DNA of 64,000 bases from Comamonas phosphati (GTDB taxonomy: Bacteria > Pseudomonadota > Gammaproteobacteria > Burkholderiales > Burkholderiaceae_C): contig NZ_BMEU01000012.1 in the NCBI RefSeq assembly GCF_014637085.1, positions 62,001-126,000 on the forward strand. The letters are read 5' to 3'. Under the pieces are notes generated by a model. It saw nothing but the letters and a program-made list of their open reading frames with translations. It did no database searches and was not told the origin of the DNA. The first letter of the stretch is position 1, and each line of letters opens with the position of its first letter. This document shows, piece after piece, positions 17,847 through 28,069 of this stretch. A program made the position numbers and the translations under genes.

Positions 17847-17952
17847 CATCGCCGGGCCGCCCCAAGATGAAAAGTGCCCCTTCTAGGAGGGGCAGCGGCC
17901 ACACGCCAGTGAGACGCGTGGGGAGCCATTTTTCATGGGCAGTGACGGCGGC

Positions 17953-18633
17953 TTATTTCTGGCCGAACTTGAAATGCGGCTGCACCACGGTCTGGATGTC
18001 GCCGTCCAGGCTGCCGATATAGCGCGACAGCTGGCGCAGTTCGTCGTTGCTGAACTGCTTGGCAATGCCGCCCATGATGCCGTTGCTGCGGCCGATCAGG
18101 GGATTGTTCTGGGTCTTGTAGGACCGCAGGGCCGCATAGACATAGTCCGCGTACTGGCCCGCCACCTTGGGGTAGCTCGGGTCTATGGGCTTGGCGAAGC
18201 CTTCGCCGTGGCAGGAGAAGCAGGCGCCCTTTTGCAGCAGCGGCGCCACGCTGGAGTTCGCGTTGACTGGTGCCTGCCCGGCCTTGACCGGCTTGGCATC
18301 GCCGCTGCCATGCCCGGCGTAATAGGCAGCCACGTCGGCCATGTCCTGGTCGCTCAGCGACTCGGCAATGCCGCGCATGGTGGGATGCCTGCGTTCGCCC
18401 TTCTTGTAGGCCTGCAGGGCCGAGACGATATAGGCCGCGCCCTGGCCGCCTATCTTGGGAACTTTGTACACCTCGGGGAAACTGGCCTGATAACCCTGGA
18501 TGCCATGGCAGCCTATGCACATGGCGATTTTTCCCTCTCCTGCCTTCGCGTCGCCAGCCGCTTGCTGGGCATGTGCCATACCGGTCACTGAGGCGACAGC
18601 TACTGCCAATACCGTGGTCCAATTTTTTGTCAT
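17953..18633 (-). CDS. Cytochrome c4, diheme
   Basis: A 226-residue periplasmic protein with a cleavable signal (cut near AHAQQ) and two c-type heme domains: CIGCH at about residues 39-43 and CFSCH at about 138-142, each with a later methionine region (HPTMRG; GGIAKQF with nearby Met). The two-domain layout and length fit cytochrome c4, an electron donor to heme-copper oxidases. Inference: it may feed the caa3 oxidase encoded at 8219-11070. It is divergent from moxR with a 117-base gap. Confidence 0.93.
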   Translation of the reverse strand: MTKNWTTVLAVAVASVTGMAHAQQAAGDAKAGEGKIAMCIGCHGIQGYQASFPEVYKVPKIGGQGAAYIVSALQAYKKGERRHPTMRGIAESLSDQDMADVAAYYAGHGSGDAKPVKAGQAPVNANSSVAPLLQKGACFSCHGEGFAKPIDPSYPKVAGQYADYVYAALRSYKTQNNPLIGRSNGIMGGIAKQFSNDELRQLSRYIGSLDGDIQTVVQPHFKFGQK

Positions 18634-18750
18634 TTTGCGCGCACAATCCTTCAGGAGTTCAGACGGGAGCTCGAGTGCCTTGCTGCAGTGCAGACGGATT
18701 ATGGCAGCCCGTGCCCGGCACGCTTATCAATACTTACGCTGATACCGCCC

Positions 18751-19605
<855 letters not shown>

Positions 19606-19717
19606 CCCCCTGAGCCGCTTCGCGTCGTCCCCCAAGGGGGACGACGGCCTTTGCTGCGGGGCGGCCCTTGCTGGCCGTCCCACGCTTGGGCTGTGCCAGT
19701 TTCATAGGCTATGGATG
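19606..19717 (-). repeat. Stop-proximal GC-rich repeat, copy E
   Basis: The same family as copies A-D but in the opposite orientation, matching the plus-strand moxR gene it follows. It starts at the base after the moxR TGA with CCCCCTGAGCCGC and ends with GCCAGTTTCATAGGC, the complement of the conserved left end. The terminal hairpin is shorter here. Confidence 0.82.
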
Positions 19718-19743
19718 GCGTGTCAGCGCCATGGATCACTGAT

Positions 19744-20343
19744 ATGAGCTTTGTTGAACCCGTCACGCTGCGCGACCGGGGCGTGCGCCTGGAGCCCCTG
19801 TCCCTGGCCCATGAAGCCGGCCTGGCCACCGCCGCGGCCGATGGCCAGCTGTGGAAGATCCGCGTCACCTCGGTGCCCGAGCCGCACGAAACCCGCAGCT
19901 ACATCGAGGCGGCCCTGCTGGGCCGGGAGCAGGGGCACCGCTTCGCCTTCGCCGTGCTCGACGACGCAACCGGCCAGGTGCTGGGCACGACCAGCTACCA
20001 CGACATCCTGCCTGCCGTGCGCCGCGTGGAAATCGGCTACACCTGGTACGCCAGGAGCGTGCAGCGCACGCATGTGAACACCTCGGCCAAATTGCTGCTG
20101 GCCCATGCCTTCGGCACGCTGGGCTGCCATGTCGTGGGCTGGCGCACCGACAACTTCAACTTTGCGTCACAGCGCGCCATCGAGCGCCTGGGCGCCAGGA
20201 AGGACGGCGTGATCCGCGGCCACGCGCTGCGCCGCGACGGCACCATACGCGACACCGTGATGTACAGCATGCGCAGCGGCGAATGGCCCGAAGCCCGTGC
20301 CCAGCTGCTCTATCTTCTGGAGCAGCATACGCCCGCTGCATAA
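19744..20343 (+). CDS. GNAT family N-acetyltransferase (RimJ/RimL-like)
   Basis: A 199-residue acetyltransferase. It begins with VTLRDRGVRLEPLSLAHEAG, has the core strand with RRVEIGYTWYARSVQRTHVN (acetyl-CoA loop region), and ends with the RimL-like segment FASQRAIERLGARKDGVIRG. The likely substrates are protein N-termini or small amines. It is embedded between moxR and the VWA gene, 18 bases before the latter. I chose ATG 19744 because it opens directly at the domain. Confidence 0.88.
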   Translation: MSFVEPVTLRDRGVRLEPLSLAHEAGLATAAADGQLWKIRVTSVPEPHETRSYIEAALLGREQGHRFAFAVLDDATGQVLGTTSYHDILPAVRRVEIGYTWYARSVQRTHVNTSAKLLLAHAFGTLGCHVVGWRTDNFNFASQRAIERLGARKDGVIRGHALRRDGTIRDTVMYSMRSGEWPEARAQLLYLLEQHTPAA

Positions 20344-20361
20344 GCGCTGGAGGCCTATCCG

Positions 20362-21546
20362 ATGCTGATCGATTTCTTCTACACCCTGCGCGCGGCCAAG
20401 CTGCCGGTTTCGGTCAAGGAGTTCCTGACCCTGCTCGAGGCGCTGGATGCCGGCGTGGTCGGCCCCAAAGGCGACAACCTGAGCCTGGACGATTTCTACC
20501 ACCTGGGCCGCACCGTCCTGGTCAAGGACGAGAAGCACTACGACAAATACGACCGCGCCTTCGCTGCCTACTTCAAGGGCGTGGAGATGCTGACCGACCT
20601 GACCAAGGAAATTCCGCAGGACTGGCTGCGCAAGCTGCTGGAGCGCGAGCTCAGCCCCGAGGAAAAAGCGGCCATCGAAGCCATGGGCTGGGACGAGCTC
20701 ATGGAGACGCTCAAGAAGCGCCTGGAGGAGCAGAAGGAGCGCCACCAGGGCGGCAGCAAGTGGATAGGCACTGGCGGCACCAGCCCGTTCGGGCACGGCG
20801 GCTACAACCCGGCCGGCATACGCATCGGCGGGCCGGGCCGCAACAAGAGCGCCGTCAAGGTCTGGGAGCAGCGCGCCTACCGCGACTACGACGACGCGCA
20901 GGAGCTGGGCACGCGCAACATCAAGGTGGCGCTGCGGCGCCTGCGCAAGTTCGCGCGCCAGGGCGGCGAGCTAGAGCTGGACCTGCCCGACACCATCCGC
21001 TCCACGGCCGCCAACGCGGGCTATCTGGACATCAAGATGATTCCGGAGCGCCACAACAACGTGAAGGTGCTGCTGCTCATGGACGTGGGCGGCACCATGG
21101 ACGAGCACGTGCAGCGCGTGGAAGAGCTGTTCTCGGCCGTGAAGAGCGAGTTCAAGCACCTGGAGTTCTACTACTTCCACAACTGCGTCTACGACTTCAT
21201 GTGGAAGAACAACCGCCGCCGCTTCGCCGAGAAGTTCCCGACCTGGGACATCATCCGCAAGTACAACAGGGACTACAAGCTGATCTTCGTGGGCGACGCG
21301 ACCATGAGCCCCTACGAGATCCTGCAGCCCGGCGGCAGCGTCGAGTACATGAACGAGGAGCCCGGCGCCGAATGGCTGCAGCGCCTCACGCATGCCTTCC
21401 CCAAGTTCGCCTGGATCAATCCCGAACCCCAGGGCGTATGGCAGTACCGCCAGAGCATCAGCATCATCGACCAGCTCATGGGCAGCCGCATGTACCCGCT
21501 ATCGCTGAAAGGCTTGGAGGACGCCATGCGCATGCTGTCAAAATAG
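20362..21546 (+). CDS. CoxE-like VWA domain protein
   Basis: A 394-residue protein with an N-terminal region (FFYTLRAAKLPVSVKEFLTL) typical of the VWA partners of MoxR ATPases, a glycine-rich linker (about 130-160), and a C-terminal von Willebrand A domain. The metal-site sequence is LLLMDVGGTMD (Asp241, Gly243, Thr245), so the usual DxSxS serines are Gly and Thr. The later motif IFVGDATMSPYEI supplies the second metal-side Asp/Thr. It is probably functionally paired with the MoxR ATPase upstream. tamA follows 5 bases later. Confidence 0.92.
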   Translation: MLIDFFYTLRAAKLPVSVKEFLTLLEALDAGVVGPKGDNLSLDDFYHLGRTVLVKDEKHYDKYDRAFAAYFKGVEMLTDLTKEIPQDWLRKLLERELSPEEKAAIEAMGWDELMETLKKRLEEQKERHQGGSKWIGTGGTSPFGHGGYNPAGIRIGGPGRNKSAVKVWEQRAYRDYDDAQELGTRNIKVALRRLRKFARQGGELELDLPDTIRSTAANAGYLDIKMIPERHNNVKVLLLMDVGGTMDEHVQRVEELFSAVKSEFKHLEFYYFHNCVYDFMWKNNRRRFAEKFPTWDIIRKYNRDYKLIFVGDATMSPYEILQPGGSVEYMNEEPGAEWLQRLTHAFPKFAWINPEPQGVWQYRQSISIIDQLMGSRMYPLSLKGLEDAMRMLSK

Positions 21547-21551
21547 GATGC

Positions 21552-23474
21552 ATGCACAAGACTTTGCCGACGAAGACGCCGACCGCAGGGCCGGCGTTTT
21601 TCTTTCCGCTAGAAATAGTCCTGTTGGCCCTGTTGCTGAGCGGCTGCAGCCTGCTGCCCTCCAAGGACAAGGGCGGCGATCCGGCTATCGCCGCGGCCGG
21701 CAGCGACCCGGCCTTCTCGCTCGAAGTCGAGGCCCCCAAACAGGTGCGCGAACTGCTGGAAAAGCACCTGGAGCTGCGCCGCTACCGCTACCAGAGCGAT
21801 CTGCAGCGCCGCGAACTCACGCGCCTGCTGGGCGCAACCGACGCCAACGTGCGCGAGCTGATCGGCACGCTGGGCTACTTCAGCCCCACCGTGACCGTGG
21901 AGCTGAGCGAAACGCCCGATGAAGATGCGCCGCGCAAGGTGGTGGTCAAGGTGGACCCCGGCCCGGCCACCGTCATCGCCCAATCCGAGGTGCGCTTCAC
22001 CGGCACCAATGCCGAGGACGCGCTGGGCACCTCGCAGCGCCTGCTGATCCAGGAAAACTGGCCGCTCAAGCCCGGCGAGAAGTTCTCGCAGTCGGCCTGG
22101 AGCGGCGCCAAGAGCGGCGGCCTCCAGGTGCTGCAAAAGCGCCGCTATCCGCTGGCGCGCATAGACAGCAGCCTGGCCGACGTGGATGCCGACACCCACC
22201 AGGCCAAGGTCAGCGTGGCCTATGAGCCCGGCCCGGCCTATACCTTCGGCCCGCTGCAAATCGAGGGCGCCGAGCGCTACGACCCCGTGGGCACGGCGCG
22301 CATCGCACGGCTGCCCCAGGGCCGTGAATACGATCAGCAGGCCATGCTGGACGCCCAGCAGCGGCTGGTGAGCAGCGGCTACTACGACTCGGTGTTCCTG
22401 ACACTGGCCGATGCGCCGCAGCAGGGCGAAAGCGAAGCCGGCAACGAGGCCCGGCGCGATGCCCAGGGCGCGGCCGTCACCTCGCCCGTGATCGCCAAGG
22501 TGCGCGAGGCCAAGCTGCAGAAATGGGTGTTCGGCGTCGGCGCCAGCACCGACACCGGGCCGCGCCTGACCGTGGACCACATCTACAACAAGCTGCCGGG
22601 CCTGGGCTGGCGCGCGGTCAGCAAGCTGCAGCTGGACCGCAAGAACCCGCTGCTGTCCACCCAGCTCACGGGCCTGCCCGGCGAGGACCTGTGGCGCTGG
22701 TTTGCCGGCGCCAAGATCGAGCGCGCACCCACGGGCGACTTCTACACCAACAGCGTGCAGCTGCGCGCCGGCCGCGCCAAGGCCGAGGACCGTATAGAGC
22801 GCAACGCCTACCTGCAGTACGACTATGCCAAGACCCAGGGCGACGGCGCGCCGCCCGGCGCCTCCTCGCTGCTGGCCAACTACGGCTGGACGGCCCGCTA
22901 TTTCGACAACAACCTCTCGCCCACCTCGGGCTTCGGCTTTGCCTTCGAGGCCGGCGCCGGCACCACGCTCACGCCCCGGCACGCCCTGTTCGGGCGTCTC
23001 ACGGCGCGCTGGCTGGGCATCATCCCCATGGGAGAGCGCGACGAAATCACCCGGCGCCGCAGCCGCCTGGCGCTGCGCGCTTCGGGCGGCGCCATCCTGG
23101 CCAAGCGCGATATCGACCTGCCCATGACGCTGATGTTCCTCACCGGCGGCGACAACACCGTGCGCGGCTACGGTTACCAGACGATCGGCGCGCGCACCGA
23201 CAACGGCCGCGTCATCGGTGGCCGATACTTGGCCACGGGCAGTGCCGAGTGGCAGCGCCCCATCACCATCAAGGGCAATACGCAGGACTTCGAGCACGCC
23301 GTGTTCGTCGACGCGGGCACCGTGGGTGATGACATCAACCATATGTACATGCGCGTCGGCGTGGGTACCGGCATCCGCTGGAAAAGCCCCGTGGGCCCGA
23401 TACAGGCAGATATCGCCTGGGGTGCGCAAGCGCATCAGCTGCGCTTGCATTTGCGCCTCGGCTTCACATTTTGA
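21552..23474 (+). CDS. tamA: TamA, Omp85-family autotransporter assembly protein
   Basis: A 640-residue outer-membrane protein. The N-terminus has a signal sequence ending LLLSGCSLLPS, which looks like a lipobox; POTRA-type domains cover about residues 50-300, and a C-terminal beta-barrel carries the conserved Omp85 segment GGDNTVRGYGY and ends in GFTF, an aromatic C-terminus. TamA works with TamB in envelope assembly or phospholipid transport. Start ATG 21552 has AGGA 4 bases before it. The stop is 2 bases from the tamB ATG. Confidence 0.93.
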   Translation: MHKTLPTKTPTAGPAFFFPLEIVLLALLLSGCSLLPSKDKGGDPAIAAAGSDPAFSLEVEAPKQVRELLEKHLELRRYRYQSDLQRRELTRLLGATDANVRELIGTLGYFSPTVTVELSETPDEDAPRKVVVKVDPGPATVIAQSEVRFTGTNAEDALGTSQRLLIQENWPLKPGEKFSQSAWSGAKSGGLQVLQKRRYPLARIDSSLADVDADTHQAKVSVAYEPGPAYTFGPLQIEGAERYDPVGTARIARLPQGREYDQQAMLDAQQRLVSSGYYDSVFLTLADAPQQGESEAGNEARRDAQGAAVTSPVIAKVREAKLQKWVFGVGASTDTGPRLTVDHIYNKLPGLGWRAVSKLQLDRKNPLLSTQLTGLPGEDLWRWFAGAKIERAPTGDFYTNSVQLRAGRAKAEDRIERNAYLQYDYAKTQGDGAPPGASSLLANYGWTARYFDNNLSPTSGFGFAFEAGAGTTLTPRHALFGRLTARWLGIIPMGERDEITRRRSRLALRASGGAILAKRDIDLPMTLMFLTGGDNTVRGYGYQTIGARTDNGRVIGGRYLATGSAEWQRPITIKGNTQDFEHAVFVDAGTVGDDINHMYMRVGVGTGIRWKSPVGPIQADIAWGAQAHQLRLHLRLGFTF

Positions 23475-23476
23475 CC

Positions 23477-26400
23477 ATGGCGGATTCCGACTCCAGCCGC
23501 GCAGCGCCCACGGCTGACGCGACGCCCCCCTCCAACAGCGCCAAGCCAGGATGTCGGCACCGCTGGCTGCGCGCCTTCGCCGGGCTGATCGCGGCGCTCG
23601 TCACCCTGCTCGCCCTGCTGCTGGGCAGCCTGTGGTGGTGGTCCGGGCGCGACGACTCGCTGAACCAGACGCTGCAGCGCGTTGCGCGCTGGCTGCCCGA
23701 GGGCCAGAGCCTGGTGGCCAGGGAGGTGACGGGCTCGCTGCGCGCGGGCGGCCGCATAGGCTGGCTGCAATGGCGCAACCAGACCACCAAGGTCGAGATC
23801 AAGGAGGCGCGGATAGCCTGGCAGCTGAGTTCGCTGCTGTCGCGCACGCTCAAGCTCGGCGAGGTGCACGTGGCCGAAGTACAGATCGCCAGCACGCCCG
23901 ATCCCGAGAAAAAGCCCACCGAGCCGCTGCAGGGCCTGAGCTTGCCGGTCAGGATCGACCTGCCCTTTGCCGTGGACCGCATCGTCTGGCAAGGCCCGCC
24001 CGAGGCCATCGTCGAAGACCTCAAGGGCCACTACCGGTACGACGGCCGCGCGCATGCGCTGCAGGTGGCCAGCCTGCGCTTTGCCGACGGCAGCTACCAG
24101 GCTCAGCTCCAACTGCAGGGCGCCGCGCCCATGCAGCTCGACGCCCAGGTGCAAGGCGATCTGCTCGTGCCCAACCCCATGCAGCCCCAAGCCTCGATTG
24201 CCGTGCAGGCACGCGCCCAGGCCCGAGGCACGCTGGCCACCGAGGCCGCACGGATAGCAGTCGCTGCCAATGCCAGCGCCGTTGCCACACCTCAAAAGGA
24301 GGAGCATGAAGCGCCTGAGAATATTGAAAAATCCAGAAAAAACATCTCAAAATCAAGCCAGGACAAGCGCAAGAAGCCAGAAAAAAAACAGCAGGATGCC
24401 ACCGACCTGGCACCCATGCAGGCCGATGTGCAGGCCAGCGTGATGCCCTGGGCCGGGCAACCCCTGCTCTCGGCCAAGGCCGTGCTGCAGAACCTGGACC
24501 TGGCCGCCTTCTGGCCCCAGGGGCCGCGCACGCTGCTGAACGGCGAACTGCTGGCCGGCCCGGACCCGACTGCCCCGGATCAGGCTGCGCCAGCGCCATG
24601 GAAACTCAGCGCCCGGTTCGAGAACAGCCGGCCCGCGCCCTGGGACAAGCAAGGCCTGCCGCTGCAGTCGCTCACCGCCCAGGTACTCTATGACGACCGG
24701 CAGTGGCAAGTCCCCGAAGCCCAGCTGCTGATCGGCAAGGGCCGCATCCGCCTGCAGGGCGGCTACACGCCGGTCTCGCAGTTGTTCGAGGGCCTGGCGC
24801 GCGTCGAGCAGCTCAACCCCGCCGACCTCTACAGCACGCTGGATGCGGCTCCGCTGCAAGGCGAGATCAGCGCCAGGGCCGAGCAGGCACAGCGCCCCGC
24901 CAATACCGCAGAAGGCGCCGAAGACGCACCCGCGCCGCCGCCCAAGGTGGTCTTTGCCGCCGATCTGCGCGCCGCGGCCGGCAGCCGCAGCGCCAAGCCC
25001 GGGCTGCGCCTCCAGACCCTGGCCGCCAAGGGCCAGTGGCAGCAACCCCTGCTGCAGCTCAGCCAGCTGCAGCTGCAGGCGCTGCAGGCCAGCGTGAACG
25101 CCAGCCAGCTCGAATTCGATACCGACAGCCGGCATGCCAAGGCCAGACTCAAGGCCGAGCTGCCGGGCGCCCATCTGCAACTGGACGGCCAGATCGGCCC
25201 CAAGGCCGGCCAGGGCCAGGCCAGGCTCGATCTCACGGCGCTTTCCACGCTGCTGCAATGGCTGGGCCAGCTGCCGGGCCTGGAGCGCCCGCTGGCCGGC
25301 GCCCGGGCCGACGGCAGCGCCCGGCTGCAACTGGACTGGCGCGGCGGCTGGGGGGCGCTGCTGCAGCGCCTCAACGCCCAGCCCGGCACACCCCTGCCCG
25401 CCAGCGGCCTGCAGTTCAACGCCGGCCTGAAGGCGCAAAAGCTGCGCTACCAGGCCGCAGGCCAGAGCGCCGAACAGGCACTGGCGATCCCCAGCCTGCA
25501 GCTCAACCTGGCCGGCAGCCCCGAAAACGCCAGGCTCAGCCTGACGGCCCAGGCCAGCCAGGCGGCCTTCAGCGCACAGCTGGACACGGCCCTGCAAGGC
25601 GGCCTGGCCAGCACCGGCGCGCCGCTGGACTGGCAGGCCAGCCTGGAGAAACTGCAGGCCCGCATCCAGGCCGGGAAGGACCGGCCCAGCCAGGAGAGGC
25701 CGGGCCCCTGGCGGGTGCAGCTGCAGCCCGGCGCGCCGGTGCAGATCACGCAGCGCACCTCCTACGCCAAGGGCCAGCCGGTCCTGAGCACACGCTACCA
25801 GCTCTCGGCCGGCCGCCTGCAGGTCACGCCGCCCGATCTGGGCATACGCAGGACGCAAGCCAGGACCGAGCCCCTGCCCCCTGCCCAGCTCGCCTGGGAT
25901 GACAGCAGCGCCGCCCAGGCCGGCAACGGCCAGTGGTCGCTGCGCAGCACAGGCCGCGCCCAAGGCATTCCGCTGGCCTGGGTGGACGCCTTCAGCCTGG
26001 GCGACGACGAGCCGCCGCTGGCTGCCGCGGGCCTGAGCGGAGACCTGAGCTTCAACGGCCAATGGGACCTGGACACCATGGGCAAGGCGCTCAAGGCCCA
26101 GCTCATGGTGGAGCGCACGGCCGGCGATCTGCGGCTGGCCGTGGACGACGGTTCGGGCACCACCGTGGTCCAGACCACGGGCCCCAGCGCCGACAAGCCT
26201 GGCCGTACGCGCACCCGCACCATCAGCGGCGCCGGCATGCGCGCGCGCATCCAGCAGGCGCGCCTGAGCGTGCAGGCCAGCGGCAGCGATGTCACGGCCC
26301 AGGTGCAGTGGGAAAGCGAGCGCGCCGGCTCCCTGAATGGCGAGCTGCGCACGCGCCTGGCGCAGCAGGACGGCAGTTGGATCTGGCCCGAGAAGGCACC

Positions 26401-27796
26401 GCTGCAGGGCCGCGTCACGGCCAGGATGCCCGACATCGGCCTCTGGGCGCTGTTTGCCCCGCCGGGCTGGCGCGTCAAGGGCACGCTGGCGGCCGATGCC
26501 ACCATAGGCGGCGACCGCCAGAATCCGCAATGGCAGGGCAATCTTCTGGCCGACGAACTGAGCATCGCTTCGGTGCTCGACGGCGTGGACCTGCGGGGCG
26601 GCGTGCTGCGCGCCAGGCTGCAGGGCACGCGCCTGGACATTACCGAGCTGCGCCTCAAGGGCGGCAAGGGCAGCAGCGCGCGCATCCTCGGCTACAGCGG
26701 CAACCTCGGCAATGCCCCCGAGGATGGCGGCGAGTTCACCGGCTCCGGCTACGCGCAGTGGACGCCACCGGGCGGAAGCGGCGAATCGGGCCTGAGCATG
26801 AACCTGCAGGCACAGGCCAGGAAGCTGCAGGTGCTGGTGCGCGCCGACCGGCAGGTCAGCATCTCGGGCGGCCTGCAGGCCCGCCTGGAGCAAGGCCAGT
26901 TCGTGCTGCGCGGCGACCTGGGCGTGGACCGGGCCGCCATCATCCTGCCCGAGGAATCCGCGCCCTCGCTGGACAAGGACGTGGTCGTGCACACGGCGGC
27001 CTCGCGCAAGGCCGAAGAGGAAGCACGCAGGAAGCGGGAGCGCGAGACCCGCAAGGAAGAGGCCCGCGCCACGCCGCGCAAGCTGCCCGACATCCTGGTC
27101 AAGCTCGACCTCGGCCGCGACTTCGCGCTGCGGGGCTACGGCATCACCACGCGGCTGCGCGGGCAGCTCGAAGTCCAGGGCGCCAGCCGCTTCGGCGGGC
27201 CGCCGCGCGTGACCGGCGAGATCCGCACCGAGCAGGGCCGCTACCGCGCCTGGGGCCAGTCGCTGGACGTGGAGTCGGGCCTGATCCGCTTCAACGGCCC
27301 CTACGACAACCCCTCGCTGGACATCCTGGCCATACGCCCCAACATCGCCGTGCGCGCGGGCGTGCAGGTGCTGGGCACGGCCAGCGCCCCGCGCGTGCTG
27401 CTGTATTCGGACCCCGACCTGCCCGATGCGGAAAAGCTCTCCTGGGTGGTCATGGGCCGCGATCCGGCCCGGGGCGGCGCCGAAAGCGCCATGCTGCAGC
27501 AGGCCGCCCTGGCGTTGCTGGCCGGGGGCAACAGCGCCAGCGGCAAGATCGCGGGCAGCCTGGGGCTGGACGAGGTCGGCTTCAAGGGGCCGGGCACGGG
27601 CGAAGATGCCTCGGGCGCCGCGCTGACCCTGGGCAAGCGCCTGTCCAACAAGCTCTACGTGACCTACGAGCAAAGCCTCTCGGGCGCCATGGGCACCATC
27701 TACATCTTCTACGACCTCTCGCGCCGGCTCACGCTGCGCGCCCAGACGGGCGTGACCAGCGCGCTGGATCTGGTCTACACCATGCGCAGGGATTGA
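23477..27796 (+). CDS. tamB: TamB, translocation and assembly module protein (DUF490)
   Basis: A 1439-residue protein with one N-terminal membrane helix (about 32-56) and a long periplasmic beta-rich region rising to the conserved DUF490 C-terminus (KIAGSLGLDEVGFKG, LSNKLYVTYEQSLSGAMG, RAQTGVTSALDLVYT). It spans the periplasm to TamA. An atypical lysine- and glutamate-rich segment covers about residues 272-312 (DNA 24288-24408), with AT-rich codons unlike its surroundings. A second charged helix (RKAEEEARRKRERETRKEE) lies near 1176. I chose ATG 23477; an in-frame TTG is 6 bases upstream. Confidence 0.95.
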   Translation: MADSDSSRAAPTADATPPSNSAKPGCRHRWLRAFAGLIAALVTLLALLLGSLWWWSGRDDSLNQTLQRVARWLPEGQSLVAREVTGSLRAGGRIGWLQWRNQTTKVEIKEARIAWQLSSLLSRTLKLGEVHVAEVQIASTPDPEKKPTEPLQGLSLPVRIDLPFAVDRIVWQGPPEAIVEDLKGHYRYDGRAHALQVASLRFADGSYQAQLQLQGAAPMQLDAQVQGDLLVPNPMQPQASIAVQARAQARGTLATEAARIAVAANASAVATPQKEEHEAPENIEKSRKNISKSSQDKRKKPEKKQQDATDLAPMQADVQASVMPWAGQPLLSAKAVLQNLDLAAFWPQGPRTLLNGELLAGPDPTAPDQAAPAPWKLSARFENSRPAPWDKQGLPLQSLTAQVLYDDRQWQVPEAQLLIGKGRIRLQGGYTPVSQLFEGLARVEQLNPADLYSTLDAAPLQGEISARAEQAQRPANTAEGAEDAPAPPPKVVFAADLRAAAGSRSAKPGLRLQTLAAKGQWQQPLLQLSQLQLQALQASVNASQLEFDTDSRHAKARLKAELPGAHLQLDGQIGPKAGQGQARLDLTALSTLLQWLGQLPGLERPLAGARADGSARLQLDWRGGWGALLQRLNAQPGTPLPASGLQFNAGLKAQKLRYQAAGQSAEQALAIPSLQLNLAGSPENARLSLTAQASQAAFSAQLDTALQGGLASTGAPLDWQASLEKLQARIQAGKDRPSQERPGPWRVQLQPGAPVQITQRTSYAKGQPVLSTRYQLSAGRLQVTPPDLGIRRTQARTEPLPPAQLAWDDSSAAQAGNGQWSLRSTGRAQGIPLAWVDAFSLGDDEPPLAAAGLSGDLSFNGQWDLDTMGKALKAQLMVERTAGDLRLAVDDGSGTTVVQTTGPSADKPGRTRTRTISGAGMRARIQQARLSVQASGSDVTAQVQWESERAGSLNGELRTRLAQQDGSWIWPEKAPLQGRVTARMPDIGLWALFAPPGWRVKGTLAADATIGGDRQNPQWQGNLLADELSIASVLDGVDLRGGVLRARLQGTRLDITELRLKGGKGSSARILGYSGNLGNAPEDGGEFTGSGYAQWTPPGGSGESGLSMNLQAQARKLQVLVRADRQVSISGGLQARLEQGQFVLRGDLGVDRAAIILPEESAPSLDKDVVVHTAASRKAEEEARRKRERETRKEEARATPRKLPDILVKLDLGRDFALRGYGITTRLRGQLEVQGASRFGGPPRVTGEIRTEQGRYRAWGQSLDVESGLIRFNGPYDNPSLDILAIRPNIAVRAGVQVLGTASAPRVLLYSDPDLPDAEKLSWVVMGRDPARGGAESAMLQQAALALLAGGNSASGKIAGSLGLDEVGFKGPGTGEDASGAALTLGKRLSNKLYVTYEQSLSGAMGTIYIFYDLSRRLTLRAQTGVTSALDLVYTMRRD

Positions 27797-27852
27797 AGCA
27801 AAACCGCACAAGCCGATTGCACCAGGCCAACGCAGTTAGAATCCAGGGTTCT

Positions 27853-27927
27853 CTCCTCGTAGTTCAATGGATAGAACGAGCGCCTCCTAAGCGCTAGATA
27901 CAGGTTCGATTCCTGTCGAGGGGACCA
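27853..27927 (+). tRNA. tRNA-Arg, anticodon CCU
   Basis: A 75-base cloverleaf. The acceptor CTCCTCG pairs with CGAGGGG with one T-G wobble, the anticodon stem AGCGC/GCGCT encloses the loop CTCCTAA with anticodon CCU, and the T arm has CAGGTTCGATTCCTG. The gene encodes the CCA end (27925-27927). It reads AGG codons. An intrinsic terminator follows directly. Confidence 0.95.
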
Positions 27928-27930
27928 AAT

Positions 27931-27970
27931 CAAAGGCCGCGAAGCTGCATTGCTTCGCGGCCTTTTCTTT
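27931..27970 (+). terminator. Intrinsic terminator after tRNA-Arg
   Basis: A 14-bp perfect stem (AAAGGCCGCGAAGC with GCTTCGCGGCCTTT), a 6-base loop and a T-rich tail. The left arm and loop (27930-27950) are identical over 21 bases to 35249-35269. The reverse strand also has an A/T-rich flank, so it can serve the convergent monooxygenase gene. Confidence 0.93.
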
Positions 27971-28069
27971 TGGTAATTCCTAAAAGTCCTTCAACGCATG
28001 CCCAAATCCATGGACATCTGGGGCAGGTTGCGCGATGCCAGCACCGGTGCACGCACAGGTTGCAATCGC

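Noticed and set aside
24353-27811. A 1152-residue minus-strand frame opposite tamB
   Set aside because: Its composition is a low-information mirror of tamB codons; no signal, domain or ribosome site supports it.
27841-27930. A protein frame running through the tRNA region
   Set aside because: The cloverleaf, anticodon and encoded CCA identify a tRNA gene; the frame is incidental.
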